19,293 nt of DNA, taken from contig CAMATV010000016.1 in the NCBI GenBank assembly GCA_945861235.1, forward strand, positions 1 to 19,293. The letters run 5' to 3'. Below are positions 1 through 7,563 of the stretch, piece by piece. Both the position numbers and the translations under genes were made by a program. The notes under the pieces are model-generated. The model made no database searches and was not told the DNA's origin. It worked only from the letters and a program-made list of their open reading frames with translations. Source of the DNA: Opitutus sp. GAS368 (lineage in GTDB: Bacteria > Verrucomicrobiota > Verrucomicrobiia > Opitutales > Opitutaceae). How positions within the stretch are numbered: the first letter of the stretch is position 1; each line of letters starts with the position of its first letter.

Positions 1-510
1 GGGCTCGTTTTCCTAGCCGTCGCCGCCCTCGTGGTCCCGTTCACCACGGGAAAACCGTTCTACTGCCACCAGATTTGTCCGCACGGTGCCGCGCAGGAAC
101 TCATCAGCCACTTTCGCCCCACTCGCTTTCAAATCACGCTCTCGGGCCCCGTCATTCGCGGCCTGGAAAATTTCCCGTTCGCCCTGCTGGGCCTCACCCT
201 GGTCGTCGCGCTCACAGCCCTTCCCCTCGACCTCGCCGGCCTCGAACCCTTCGCCGCCTACATCCTACGTTCCGCCGGCCTGGCGACACTCACCGTCGCC
301 GCCGTCGGCTTGATCGCTTCGTTCTTCGTCCCCCAAGCCTACTGCCGCTTCGGCTGCCCAACCGGTGCCCTCCTCAACTTCGTCCGCGCCCGCGGTGCCG
401 CTGACCGCTTCTCCCGCCGCGACGCCGTCGCCCTCTTCCTCGTCGGTCTCGCCGCCCTGCTCAATTGGAAATATCTCGCCGTCATCCTGTGGATTAAAGG
501 CCCGTCATGA
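1..510 (+). CDS. NosR/NapH-like membrane 4Fe-4S protein, C-terminal part (5' end outside window)
   Basis: The reading frame is open from base 1, so the gene starts upstream; 169 residues are visible. Two C-x3-C-P motifs, CHQICP (visible residues 22-27) and CRFGCP (115-120), each sit beside hydrophobic stretches. This is the arrangement of the polyferredoxin-like membrane domain of NosR, NapH and RnfD/NqrB-linked relatives, where the cysteines bind iron-sulfur clusters or take part in electron transfer. About four membrane segments can be seen (around residues 1-14, 57-75, 88-110 and 137-157). The stop codon overlaps the ATG of apbE (ATGA), so the two are translationally coupled. ApbE attaches FMN covalently to FMN-binding domains, and NosR-type proteins carry such a domain at the N-terminus. 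I infer that the missing upstream part contains it. NosR itself and a generic FMN-binding 4Fe-4S protein cannot be told apart here. Confidence 0.75.
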   Translation, partial: GLVFLAVAALVVPFTTGKPFYCHQICPHGAAQELISHFRPTRFQITLSGPVIRGLENFPFALLGLTLVVALTALPLDLAGLEPFAAYILRSAGLATLTVAAVGLIASFFVPQAYCRFGCPTGALLNFVRARGAADRFSRRDAVALFLVGLAALLNWKYLAVILWIKGPS

Positions 511-1655
511 TCGCCCACCCGGGCCCCGATCGCAGGGGCGTCGCTTGCCGCCGCCCGTCATCCGCCTGCCAACCGGACGTCGGCAAGCGAGGCCCCGACA
601 AATTCCCGCTCACTTGGCTCCTGATTCTGACCGTAGTCACCTCCGCTTACTCCGCCGCCGAGCCTGTCGCCCTCTCCGGACGCGCCATGGGTACAACGTG
701 GTCAGTGAAATTTCTCCAACCACCTCCCCCCTCGCCTGAGCTCGACCTCACTCTCGTCACGGCCCGCGTCGCCGCCACCCTCGAACATCTCGAATCCGTT
801 TTCTCCACCTATCGCTCTGCATCCGAACTTTCCCGCTTCAACACCGCTACCTCGACGGACTGGTGCCCCGTCTCACCTGAGCTCGCCAAGGTCGCCTGGG
901 AATCCCGCCGTATCAGCGAACTCACTTCAGGAGCCTTCGACGCCACGGTCGATCCCCTCGTACGCCTCTGGGGATTCGGCCCGCAACGCCGCATGACCAT
1001 CGTTCCAACGGACCCCGAAATCAACGCGGCTCGCGCCTTCGTCGGTTACCAACGCCTCGAAGTCCGGCTATCACCGCCCGCCCTCCGCAAATCCATTCCC
1101 AAACTTTCCGCCGACTTTTCCTCCCTGGCCAAGGGCTTCGCCACCGATGCGCTCAGCGAGCTGCTCACGGCCCTCGGCGCGCCCGACCATCTCGCCCAAA
1201 TCGGCGGGGATCTCAAAACGTCCGGCGCTCGCCCTTGGCGCACCGCGATCGAGCAACCCTCCTCACCCGGCCTCGCTGGTCACACCGCCGCCCTCTCTCC
1301 CTCCTTGGCGCGACTCATTTCCCTCGCCGGCAGCGCCCTGTCCACTTCGGGGAACTCCCACAATTTCACGACGATCGCCGGCCAGCGCTACGGTCACATC
1401 ATCGATCCGCGCACGGGTCGCCCCATCTCCAACGCGCTTGCTTCCGTGAGTGTAGTTCACGCGGCCTGCGCCGCGTCGAGCGCTCTCGCCACCGCGCTCT
1501 GCGTCCTCGGCCCCGACGCTGGATGGGCGCTCGCCACCCGCGAACACCTCGCGTGCCTGTTTATCGTCCGCGAGGGCAGCGTACTCACGCACCGCGCGAC
1601 TCCCGAATTCGAACGCCTCGCGACAGCGCCCCCCGTTGAACGTGCACCTCCGTGA
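507..1655 (+). CDS. apbE: FAD:protein FMN transferase ApbE
   Basis: ApbE moves FMN from FAD onto a Thr/Ser of a partner flavoprotein, normally outside the cytoplasmic membrane. Family motifs appear in order: AMGTTWSVKF (about residues 61-70), STYRSASELSRFN, SGAFDATVDPLVRLWGFGP, SLAKGFATDA, IGGDLKTSG, STSGN and GHIIDPRTGRP. A hydrophobic signal-like segment (about residues 34-50, ending near SAYSAA) precedes the catalytic domain, so the protein is probably exported. The 382-residue length is a little long for the family because about 30 hydrophilic residues precede the signal segment. They are encoded by a palindromic repeat (535-596), and no later ATG is available. In the motif usually reading ADALAT, the metal-binding Asp is Ser325 (SSALAT). 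The gene overlaps the upstream membrane Fe-S gene by 4 bases, and that protein is its likely substrate. The family assignment is secure; activity is inferred. Confidence 0.93.
   Translation: MIAHPGPDRRGVACRRPSSACQPDVGKRGPDKFPLTWLLILTVVTSAYSAAEPVALSGRAMGTTWSVKFLQPPPPSPELDLTLVTARVAATLEHLESVFSTYRSASELSRFNTATSTDWCPVSPELAKVAWESRRISELTSGAFDATVDPLVRLWGFGPQRRMTIVPTDPEINAARAFVGYQRLEVRLSPPALRKSIPKLSADFSSLAKGFATDALSELLTALGAPDHLAQIGGDLKTSGARPWRTAIEQPSSPGLAGHTAALSPSLARLISLAGSALSTSGNSHNFTTIAGQRYGHIIDPRTGRPISNALASVSVVHAACAASSALATALCVLGPDAGWALATREHLACLFIVREGSVLTHRATPEFERLATAPPVERAPP
535..596. repeat. Inverted repeat inside the 5' end of apbE
   Basis: Arms of 16 bases, GGGGCGTCGCTTGCCG at 535-550 and CGGCAAGCGAGGCCCC at 581-596, are inverted copies with one mismatch and a 30-base spacer. 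They lie in the coding sequence between the start codon and the signal peptide of apbE. The shape (GC-rich arms, short spacer) resembles REP or MITE-like palindromes. I infer an inserted repeat that now encodes the odd N-terminal extension. The arm core GCTTGCC/GGCAAGC recurs in a hairpin at 18952-18976. Confidence 0.6.
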
Positions 1656-1657
1656 TT

Positions 1658-1684
1658 CCGAAATGGATAATACCGTGATTTCGG
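1658..1684 (+). terminator. Weak candidate terminator after apbE
   Basis: CCGAAAT (1658-1664) and ATTTCGG (1678-1684) form a 7-base perfect stem with a 13-base loop, three bases after the apbE stop. Only three further T residues follow, so an intrinsic terminator is possible but weak. Confidence 0.25.
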
Positions 1685-1727
1685 TTTGCCAACGCGTCTG
1701 CTCTTTGCAGTTTTCCCTGCACATTTT

Positions 1728-1940
1728 ATGGAAGATACCCGCGATCCTCTCGTCATCCCCGGCTGGGTTTGGGTCATGGTTGTAATGTTCGTCGTTGGCG
1801 TAATCGCCGCACTGGTGGTCAACCGCGACCGGCGTAGCAGTCGTAGCAGTCGTAGCGGCCACCGCCACCACCGCAGCCGGCACGAGTCCTCCGCCCACCA
1901 CCAACGCCGACGCAAGGACGCGCCGTTCGACAAACTTTAG
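1728..1940 (+). CDS. Small single-pass membrane protein with basic tail
   Basis: I do not recognise a family. From ATG 1728 the product has 70 residues: a short acidic start (MEDTRDPLVIPG), one strongly hydrophobic helix (about residues 13-32, WVWVMVVMFVVGVIAALVV), then a very basic Arg/Ser/His-rich tail (RSSRSSRSGHRHHRSRH and RRRKD). The positive tail predicts an N-out, C-in orientation. An in-frame ATG at 1686 would add 14 residues, but the hydrophilic start at 1728 looks more natural. The tail includes a 9-base tandem repeat. It sits alone between apbE and ychF, with no overlap to either. The gene could be spurious, but the clean helix and charge layout argue for a real protein. Confidence 0.5.
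   Translation: MEDTRDPLVIPGWVWVMVVMFVVGVIAALVVNRDRRSSRSSRSGHRHHRSRHESSAHHQRRRKDAPFDKL
1833..1859 (+). repeat. 9-base tandem repeat coding Arg-Ser-Ser
   Basis: CGTAGCAGT occurs twice in tandem (1833-1841, 1842-1850), followed by a third, altered copy CGTAGCGGC (1851-1859). It lies in frame in the basic tail of the small membrane protein, so a copy-number change would lengthen or shorten the tail without a frameshift. Confidence 0.7.
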
Positions 1941-2056
1941 CCGCTGAACGGATGTTCGGCTCTTGCGCCCACCGCCCGCGCATCCGTCGTTAATCGCCTC
2001 GGGCCTTTTCCATTGACCGCCCCCGCCGCCCACTGAGACCGTCCGCGTCTCTATTT

Positions 2057-3160
2057 ATGCTTAAAGCTGGTATCGTCGGCCTGCCCAACGTGGGCAAATC
2101 CACTCTCTTCAACGCCCTCACTCGCTCCCGCAAGGCCGAGGCGGCGAACTATCCGTTCTGCACCATCGACCCCAACGTCGGCGTCGTCGTCGTTCCCGAC
2201 GAGCGCGCCTACGTTCTCCAGACCATCGCGAAAACCAAGGTCGTCGTCCCCGCCGCCATCGAGTTTGTCGACATCGCCGGCCTCGTCGCCGGTGCCAGCA
2301 AGGGCGAAGGGCTCGGCAACCAATTCCTCGCCACCATCCGCGAAGTCGACGCCATCGTCCAAGTCGTCCGCTGCTTCGAAGACAACGACATCATCCACAC
2401 CATGGGCGGCGTCGATCCCGTCCGTGACATCGAGGTCATCACCACCGAGCTCATCCTCGCCGACCTCGACGCGGTCACGAAGCGGATCGACAAAACTCAA
2501 AAGAAGGCCAAGTCCGGCGACAAAGAAGCCATCATCGAAATCGCGCTGCTCGAAAAGCTCTCGCCCCACCTCAACGGCGGCAAGACCGCCAACACCCTCC
2601 CGGCCACTCCGGAGGAAATTGCGCTGATGAAGCTCTTCCAGCTCCTCACCGCCAAACCCGTGCTCTTCGCCTGCAACGTCGCCGAGTCTGACCTCGCCAC
2701 CGCCGAACAAAATCCGTTCGTCAAACAGGTCGCAGAATTTGTCCGCACGCATCACGACGCCGCCTACGTTCCCATCAGCGCCAAGATCGAGAGCGAGCTC
2801 ATCGATCTCCCCGCCGACGAAGCGAAAGCCTTCCTCAAAGATCTCGGCGTCGACGACTCCGGTGTGTCCTCTCTCATCAAAGGCACCTACGGCCTCCTCG
2901 GCCTGATGACGTATTTCACCGCCGGCGAAAAAGAAGTTCGGGCATGGACCATCAAGAAGGGCTGGAAAGCCCCTCAAGCCGCGGGCGTCATCCACACCGA
3001 TTTTGAAAAGGGCTTCATCAAAGCCGAGATCGTTTCCTACGATGACCTCACGCGCCTCGGGAGTGTCGCCGCCGCGCGCGATGCCGGCAAATACCGTCTT
3101 GAGGGCAAGGAATACGTGTTCGCCGACGGCGACGTCGCGCTGTTCCGTTTCAATAACTGA
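2057..3160 (+). CDS. ychF: Redox-regulated ATPase/GTPase YchF (OLA1 family)
   Basis: YchF is a conserved cytosolic P-loop nucleotidase of the Obg-related group that prefers ATP, binds ribosomes and is linked to stress responses and translation. The G1 loop GLPNVGKST is at residues 8-16, the switch segment NYPFCTID at 31-38, and the G3 motif DIAG at 72-75, continuing into the typical [17 protein letters not shown]. At the G4 position the sequence has N207-V-A-E210 rather than NKxD, which is the hallmark of this subfamily and explains its relaxed nucleotide choice. The C-terminal TGS domain spans roughly residues 280-364 ([17 protein letters not shown], then [14 protein letters not shown]). The length of 367 is normal and both ends are intact. 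It appears to be a single-gene unit. Confidence 0.98.
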   Translation: MLKAGIVGLPNVGKSTLFNALTRSRKAEAANYPFCTIDPNVGVVVVPDERAYVLQTIAKTKVVVPAAIEFVDIAGLVAGASKGEGLGNQFLATIREVDAIVQVVRCFEDNDIIHTMGGVDPVRDIEVITTELILADLDAVTKRIDKTQKKAKSGDKEAIIEIALLEKLSPHLNGGKTANTLPATPEEIALMKLFQLLTAKPVLFACNVAESDLATAEQNPFVKQVAEFVRTHHDAAYVPISAKIESELIDLPADEAKAFLKDLGVDDSGVSSLIKGTYGLLGLMTYFTAGEKEVRAWTIKKGWKAPQAAGVIHTDFEKGFIKAEIVSYDDLTRLGSVAAARDAGKYRLEGKEYVFADGDVALFRFNN

Positions 3161-3266
3161 GCGGCTTGCGCTGTCCGCCCTCCGCTTGAGCGCGAGCCCA
3201 CAAGCCTAGGACTGCGGCGCAATGCATCATTGCCTCCGTCTACTGCGTTCCCTTGGGATTTCCGGT

Positions 3267-4073
3267 ATGTCTCGCCGCGCCACCCTCTTCGTCCTCGCAC
3301 TCTTGAGCGCGACTAAAGCCTGCGCACATCCCGAGATTCAAGACGCACTCGACCGCCTCACGACGGCACTCGCGGCAACTCCGAACGATGCCTCGCTCTA
3401 CGCCGAACGGGGCGAACTTTACGCCCAGCACGAAGATTGGCTGTCCGCCGAGGCTAACTACCTGCGAGCCGCCGAACTCGCTCCTAGCTTGCCGCGCCTC
3501 GCTCGCGCGCGCGGATCGCTGGCCCTCGCGCGCGGGCAAGTCTCCGCAGCCCGCGGCTTCCTCGACCACGCCATCGCCCTCGCCCCGTCCGATCCCACCG
3601 CTTTCATCCTTCGCGCCCGCGCGCTGGCCCGACTCGGCCTGACCCCGGACGCCCTCGCCGACTACACCCAAGCGTTCGGTCTCCTCGCCGCACCCTCGCC
3701 CGAACTCTACCTCGAGCGCGCGGCACTCTTCGCCTCCCCAGCCGATGCCCTGCGCTCCCTCGCCGACGCCTTCGTCCGCCTTGGCCCCGTGATGTCGCTC
3801 CAGCTCCGCGCGCTCGATTTGGAAATTTCGCTAAGTCGCTTCGACGATGCCCTCACCCGCGTCGATCTCCTGACTTCCGCCAGCGAACGTCGTGAGCTCT
3901 GGCTCAAACGCCGTGGCGACATTCTCGTCTCGGCCGGCCGCCAGGCCGAAGCCCGCGCCACCTACGTTGCCGCGCAAACCGCGATTGCCGCCCTGCCCGC
4001 TTGGCTGGCAGCTTCGCCCGACACGGTGCGACTTTCCACCGAACTCACCCGTCTCGCTACCACCAGCCCCTGA
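3267..4073 (+). CDS. Exported TPR-repeat protein
   Basis: The 268-residue product starts with a signal peptide (MSRRATLFVLALLSATKACA, probable cleavage before H21). An in-frame ATG at 3222 would put 15 unlikely residues ahead of it, so I chose 3267. The rest is alpha-helical and Ala/Leu/Arg-rich, with several tetratricopeptide-like units: one around LYAERGELYAQHEDWLSAEANYLRA, and others around FILRARALARLGLTPDALAD and LWLKRRGDILVSAGRQAEAR. TPRs bind partner proteins and no catalytic motif is visible. The next gene, a secreted metallophosphoesterase, starts 52 bases downstream on the same strand. The two probably share a transcript, and this protein may scaffold or assist it in the periplasm. 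That partnership is inference. Confidence 0.85.
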   Translation: MSRRATLFVLALLSATKACAHPEIQDALDRLTTALAATPNDASLYAERGELYAQHEDWLSAEANYLRAAELAPSLPRLARARGSLALARGQVSAARGFLDHAIALAPSDPTAFILRARALARLGLTPDALADYTQAFGLLAAPSPELYLERAALFASPADALRSLADAFVRLGPVMSLQLRALDLEISLSRFDDALTRVDLLTSASERRELWLKRRGDILVSAGRQAEARATYVAAQTAIAALPAWLAASPDTVRLSTELTRLATTSP

Positions 4074-4125
4074 GCCCGGCTCGCTCGCTTCCGGTTAGAA
4101 TCTCCCGTTTTCTTCCATCTCTCCT

Positions 4126-5514
4126 ATGCCTCCGTCTCACCACCTCCGCTGCCTCGTCGTCCTCACGCTCGCGCTTTCCGCGATTTCCAGCCTCCGGGCC
4201 GCCACGACTATTATCCGCGGACCTTACCTCCAATCGGCGACCCCCACCAGCATGGTCGTCCGTTGGCGTACCGATAATACCGAGCCCTCCATCGTCCGCT
4301 ACGGCCTCACTCGCACCGCACTCACGACGACCGTCAAAGCCGAGGGGATTACCACCGAGCACTTCGTTCACCTCGGTAACCTGAAACCAAATACCCGCTA
4401 CTACTACACCATGGGCGCTGAGCCGGTCGCGAGGCCCGCAGCAGTCGGCACGAAAAAAGCCGGCGCCGCCACTCCCGCCGCCGAAGCGGAAGACGGTCCC
4501 GGCAGGGCACCGACGAGCTCATTCGTGACCCCACCCGAATCCGGCTCCTCCCAACCGACGCGCGTGTGGGTGCTCGGCGACCCCGGCACCAAAGGCGACA
4601 CCCAGCGAGCCGTCCGCGACCAGTATTACAAATTCACCGACAAACGCGCCACCGACCTGTGGCTTCTCCTCGGTGACAACGCCTACCCCGACGGCACCGA
4701 CACCGATTATCAGAAAGCCATTTTCGAAATTTATCCCGAGACCCTGCGCACCGTTCCGGTCTGGTCCTGTCTCGGCAATCACGACGGAAAATCTGCCAAC
4801 TCGATCACGCAATCCGGCGTTTACTACAACGCGTTCACCTTCCCCACCCGCGGCGAAGCCGGTGGCGTCGCCTCGGGCACCGAGGCCTACTACTCATTCG
4901 ACTACGCCAATACCCACTTCATTTCCCTCGATTCCCACGACTCCGACCGCTCGCTGGATGGGGCGATGATGACGTGGCTCAAGGCCGACCTCGCCGCCAC
5001 GAAGCGCGACTGGATCGTCGCGTTCTTCCACCACCCCACGTATACAAAAGGCACGCACGATTCCGACAAGGACAGCGACAGTGCCGGCCGCATGAATGAT
5101 ATGCGCCAAAATTTCCTTCCCGTCCTCGAAGCCGGTGGCGTCGACCTCATCTTAACCGGTCATTCCCACGTTTACGAACGCTCGTTCCTCCTCGACGGCC
5201 ACTACGGGAAATCCACGACCTTCAACGCGGCCACGATGGTGAAACAGAAAGGCGAAGTGCGCGCCGACGGCGTGGTCGTCTATCGCAAGCCCCGTGCCCG
5301 CACCGCTCACTTCGGGGACATCAACGTCGTCACCGGCAGTGCCGGACACGCCGGCAGTAAGACCAAGCCCCCTGCCCTCAACCACCCCGCCTTTTATATC
5401 TCCCTCAACGAAGCCGGGTCCTCGGTCCTCGACATTGACGGGCTCAACTTGACCCTCACTTTTCTGAACGACAAAGGCGAACAGCGCGATCGGTTCACCA
5501 TCATTAAAGAGTAG
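4126..5514 (+). CDS. Secreted purple acid phosphatase-like metallophosphoesterase
   Basis: A signal peptide (about residues 1-26, ending SSLRAA) is followed by an N-terminal fibronectin-III-like domain (about 28-102, GPYLQSATPTSMVVRW to LKPNTRYYYTMG), as in plant-type purple acid phosphatases. A low-complexity Ala/Gly/Pro linker (about 103-145) leads to the catalytic domain. Its metal ligands are visible: GDPG (D152), GDNAY (D184, Y187), GNHD (N218-H219-D220), FFHH (H302/H303) and GHSH (H346-S-H348). Tyr187 is the position of the Tyr-Fe(III) charge-transfer ligand of this family. It probably hydrolyses phosphomonoesters outside the cytoplasm and so scavenges phosphate. The 462-residue length is normal. 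The natural substrate cannot be read from sequence. Confidence 0.92.
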   Translation: MPPSHHLRCLVVLTLALSAISSLRAATTIIRGPYLQSATPTSMVVRWRTDNTEPSIVRYGLTRTALTTTVKAEGITTEHFVHLGNLKPNTRYYYTMGAEPVARPAAVGTKKAGAATPAAEAEDGPGRAPTSSFVTPPESGSSQPTRVWVLGDPGTKGDTQRAVRDQYYKFTDKRATDLWLLLGDNAYPDGTDTDYQKAIFEIYPETLRTVPVWSCLGNHDGKSANSITQSGVYYNAFTFPTRGEAGGVASGTEAYYSFDYANTHFISLDSHDSDRSLDGAMMTWLKADLAATKRDWIVAFFHHPTYTKGTHDSDKDSDSAGRMNDMRQNFLPVLEAGGVDLILTGHSHVYERSFLLDGHYGKSTTFNAATMVKQKGEVRADGVVVYRKPRARTAHFGDINVVTGSAGHAGSKTKPPALNHPAFYISLNEAGSSVLDIDGLNLTLTFLNDKGEQRDRFTIIKE

Positions 5515-5954
5515 CGTCACCCGCGCGGGACGGGGCCTGTGCGCTTAGCCGAAAATTCAGCCCCAACCGCAAAAGCGACGTTTGCCCGTGACGGAAAGAA
5601 ACCAAGATTCTCCGTGTTCGTAGTCCCGCCTTTAGGCGGAAGGATTGACGGATTCCGTCCCAAGGCGGGACTACGAACACGGAGCTGTTGCTTAGCAGTC
5701 GAAAGCCAAGTGCCGAGAGAGGAGAGCGAACCCAAAGGGTGACGCGCGTTTGCCGGCCTGCGCCGCGCTATTTCGCTCTGTAAATCGGGCTCTCAGCTCT
5801 CAACTCCACGGACACGGCTGCGTGCGGCCTGTCCGTTTCCGGCAGCGCTCCCGGCCGCACGTTCGACCGTTTCGCTTGATTTTGCTCGTTCGTCGCTGCT
5901 CGCTCATCGCGTGATTGCGTGCTCTCGCCCAAACGTGCCATCGTCCCTGCTCTC
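5515..5954. other. Intergenic region with palindromic repeat
   Basis: This 440-base gap has no convincing gene. It carries a long palindrome at 5610-5684 and a 9-base inverted pair, GCGTCACCC at 5514-5522 (starting at the last base of the phosphatase gene) and GGGTGACGC at 5737-5745, which brackets the palindrome. The stretch 5789-5806 (GCTCTCAGCTCTCAACTC) resembles the CTCAGC-type repeats at 16181-16213. The promoter of the PAS-phosphatase gene should lie in the right half, but I cannot call it. Confidence 0.6.
5610..5684. repeat. Long palindromic intergenic repeat (REP/MITE-like)
   Basis: A perfect 23-base inverted repeat has arms at 5610-5632 and 5662-5684, starting CTCCGTGTTCGTAGTCCCGC and ending in the reverse complement, GCGGGACTACGAACACGGAG. 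The 29-base spacer contains smaller nested stems: CGCC-TTTA-GGCG near 5627-5638, and CGGAA/TTCCG at 5637-5641 and 5653-5657. It has no coding capacity of its own. Length and perfection argue against a simple terminator, as does the lack of a T-run. A non-autonomous mobile or REP-type repeat is the likeliest identity. Confidence 0.8.
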
Positions 5955-7562
5955 ATGAGCGAAACGCCTCCCGATCTTTCCTCCACTGCCGCTCCCGCGC
6001 AGTCCCTCGATTCGACCATTTTGCACGTCCTGATGGACACGATCCCCGACCGGATTTATTTCAAGGATCTGCAGAGCCGCTTCGTGCGCAACAACCTTGC
6101 CCAAGCTCGCTCCCTCGGAGCAGCCAGCCCGGAAGACTGTGTGGGTAAAACCGACTACGACTACTTCTCCCGCGAACACGCCGACCAAGCTTTCATCGAC
6201 GAACAGGTCATTATCCGCACCGGTCGCCCCATCATCGGCAAAGTCGAACACACCACCATGCGCGACGGCACCCGTACTTGGGTTTCCACCACAAAAATGC
6301 CGTGGCGCGACCACACCGGTCGTATCATCGGAACGTTCGGCCTTACCCGCAACGTCACCGCCACCAAGCTGGCGGAAGAAAAACTCACCGAGGAGCGCAA
6401 TCTCCTCCGCATTATCATCGATCACCTCCCGAGTCGTATTTTCGTCAAGGACCTCGCTTCACACTACGTCCTCAACAACCGCGCCCACCTCGACATCCTC
6501 CAGGTCGAACACCAAGAGGAAGCCCGCGGCCGCACTACGCTGGATTTTTTTCCCGGTGAACGCGGCCAGCAGGCCATGGAAGACGACCGGCGCGTGCTCG
6601 ACACCGGCACCCCGGTCCTCAATCAGGAAAAATCCGATTTCGGTGCCCAGGGGCAGGTCCACTGGTCGTTGACGACCAAGGTTCCGTATCGAGACATCCG
6701 CGAAAACATCATCGGCCTCGTCGGTATCAGCCACGACATCACCGAACGCATACGGATGGAACAGGAACTACGGCAGCGGACCGAGGAAATGGAAACCGAT
6801 GTGCGGATGGCCCGCCAGATTCAGGAGGCGTTTTTTTCGCAACCTTACCCGGTGTTTCCACGCGGCGTCGCCCCCGCCGACAGTGCGCTCCGTTTCGCGC
6901 ATCGCTACGTGCCCGCATCGACGCTCAGCGGAGATTTCTTCGACATCGTCCGCCTCTCCGACACGCGGTGCGGCCTCCTCGTGTGCGACGTCATGGGCCA
7001 CGGCGTCCGCGCCGGGTTGTTGACCGCACTGATCCGCGGCATCGTCGAGGAAGTGGGCCCTCATGCCCGTGACGCTGCGCAAGTGCTGGGCGAGATCAAC
7101 CGGAGCCTCATGCCCATCGTGCACCAGACGGGTCAGCCCGTCTTCGCCACCGCTTTCTACGCCGTGATCGATACCACGGCGCGCACTCTCTCCTACGGGA
7201 ACGCTGGCCATCCACCGCCCCTTATTCTCCGGGCTGCCACCGGTGTCGTGGACCAACTCTCCCTGTCCGATCCCGAGCCCGCCACCGGCCTCATCGAGGA
7301 TTTTTCCTACACGAACCACGAGTGCGTCTTTGCCCCCGGCGATGTGTTTCTCGGCTACACCGACGGCCTCTTCGAAGCCGGCAATGCGAGCGGCCAGCAG
7401 TTTGGCGAGGCCCGCCTGCGCGCTTTTCTCACCCAACACCGTGGCACCTCGGGCGCAGCCCTCTTGCAAGGCCTCGTCAACGAGATCGTGGCCTTCACCG
7501 GGCACCCCGAATTCGACGACGACATCTGCGCGCTCGCTGTCGAGTCAACCAGTCCGCATTAG
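5955..7562 (+). CDS. PAS-PAS-PP2C (SpoIIE/RsbU-type) serine phosphatase
   Basis: This is a cytosolic signalling phosphatase of 535 residues. Two PAS domains (about 16-130, starting ILHVLMDTIPDRIYFKD, and about 140-262, starting IIIDHLPSRIFVKD) each end in the usual PAC-type tail (GLTRNVTATKLAE and GISHDITERIRME). A short coiled coil (about 262-292) links them to a PPM/SpoIIE domain with metal-binding motifs SGDFFD (D327), CDVMGHG (D345), GNAGHPPP, GYTDGLFE and DDD (521-523). By family, it dephosphorylates an anti-anti-sigma (STAS) protein in response to a PAS-sensed cue. No STAS protein, anti-sigma kinase or receiver domain is encoded in the window, so its target is elsewhere. An in-frame GTG at 5919 would add 12 residues; I prefer the ATG at 5955. 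There is no membrane segment. Its stop lies one base from the convergent pcp stop. Confidence 0.93.
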   Translation: MSETPPDLSSTAAPAQSLDSTILHVLMDTIPDRIYFKDLQSRFVRNNLAQARSLGAASPEDCVGKTDYDYFSREHADQAFIDEQVIIRTGRPIIGKVEHTTMRDGTRTWVSTTKMPWRDHTGRIIGTFGLTRNVTATKLAEEKLTEERNLLRIIIDHLPSRIFVKDLASHYVLNNRAHLDILQVEHQEEARGRTTLDFFPGERGQQAMEDDRRVLDTGTPVLNQEKSDFGAQGQVHWSLTTKVPYRDIRENIIGLVGISHDITERIRMEQELRQRTEEMETDVRMARQIQEAFFSQPYPVFPRGVAPADSALRFAHRYVPASTLSGDFFDIVRLSDTRCGLLVCDVMGHGVRAGLLTALIRGIVEEVGPHARDAAQVLGEINRSLMPIVHQTGQPVFATAFYAVIDTTARTLSYGNAGHPPPLILRAATGVVDQLSLSDPEPATGLIEDFSYTNHECVFAPGDVFLGYTDGLFEAGNASGQQFGEARLRAFLTQHRGTSGAALLQGLVNEIVAFTGHPEFDDDICALAVESTSPH

Positions 7563-7563
7563 C

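Noticed and set aside
1263..2033. Long minus-strand open frame (256 codons) spanning the end of apbE and the small membrane protein gene
   Set aside because: The translation is low-complexity Gly/Arg/Val-rich with no family motifs. It opposes a clear apbE 3' end and is the usual antisense artefact in GC-rich DNA.
2051..2995. Minus-strand open frame of 314 codons opposite ychF
   Set aside because: It is rich in Gly/Asp/Glu/Val because it mirrors ychF codons, has no recognisable domain, and ychF is unambiguous.
5539..5742. Small plus-strand frame of 67 codons in the 5515-5954 gap
   Set aside because: It is built mainly from the palindromic repeat and has no family resemblance.
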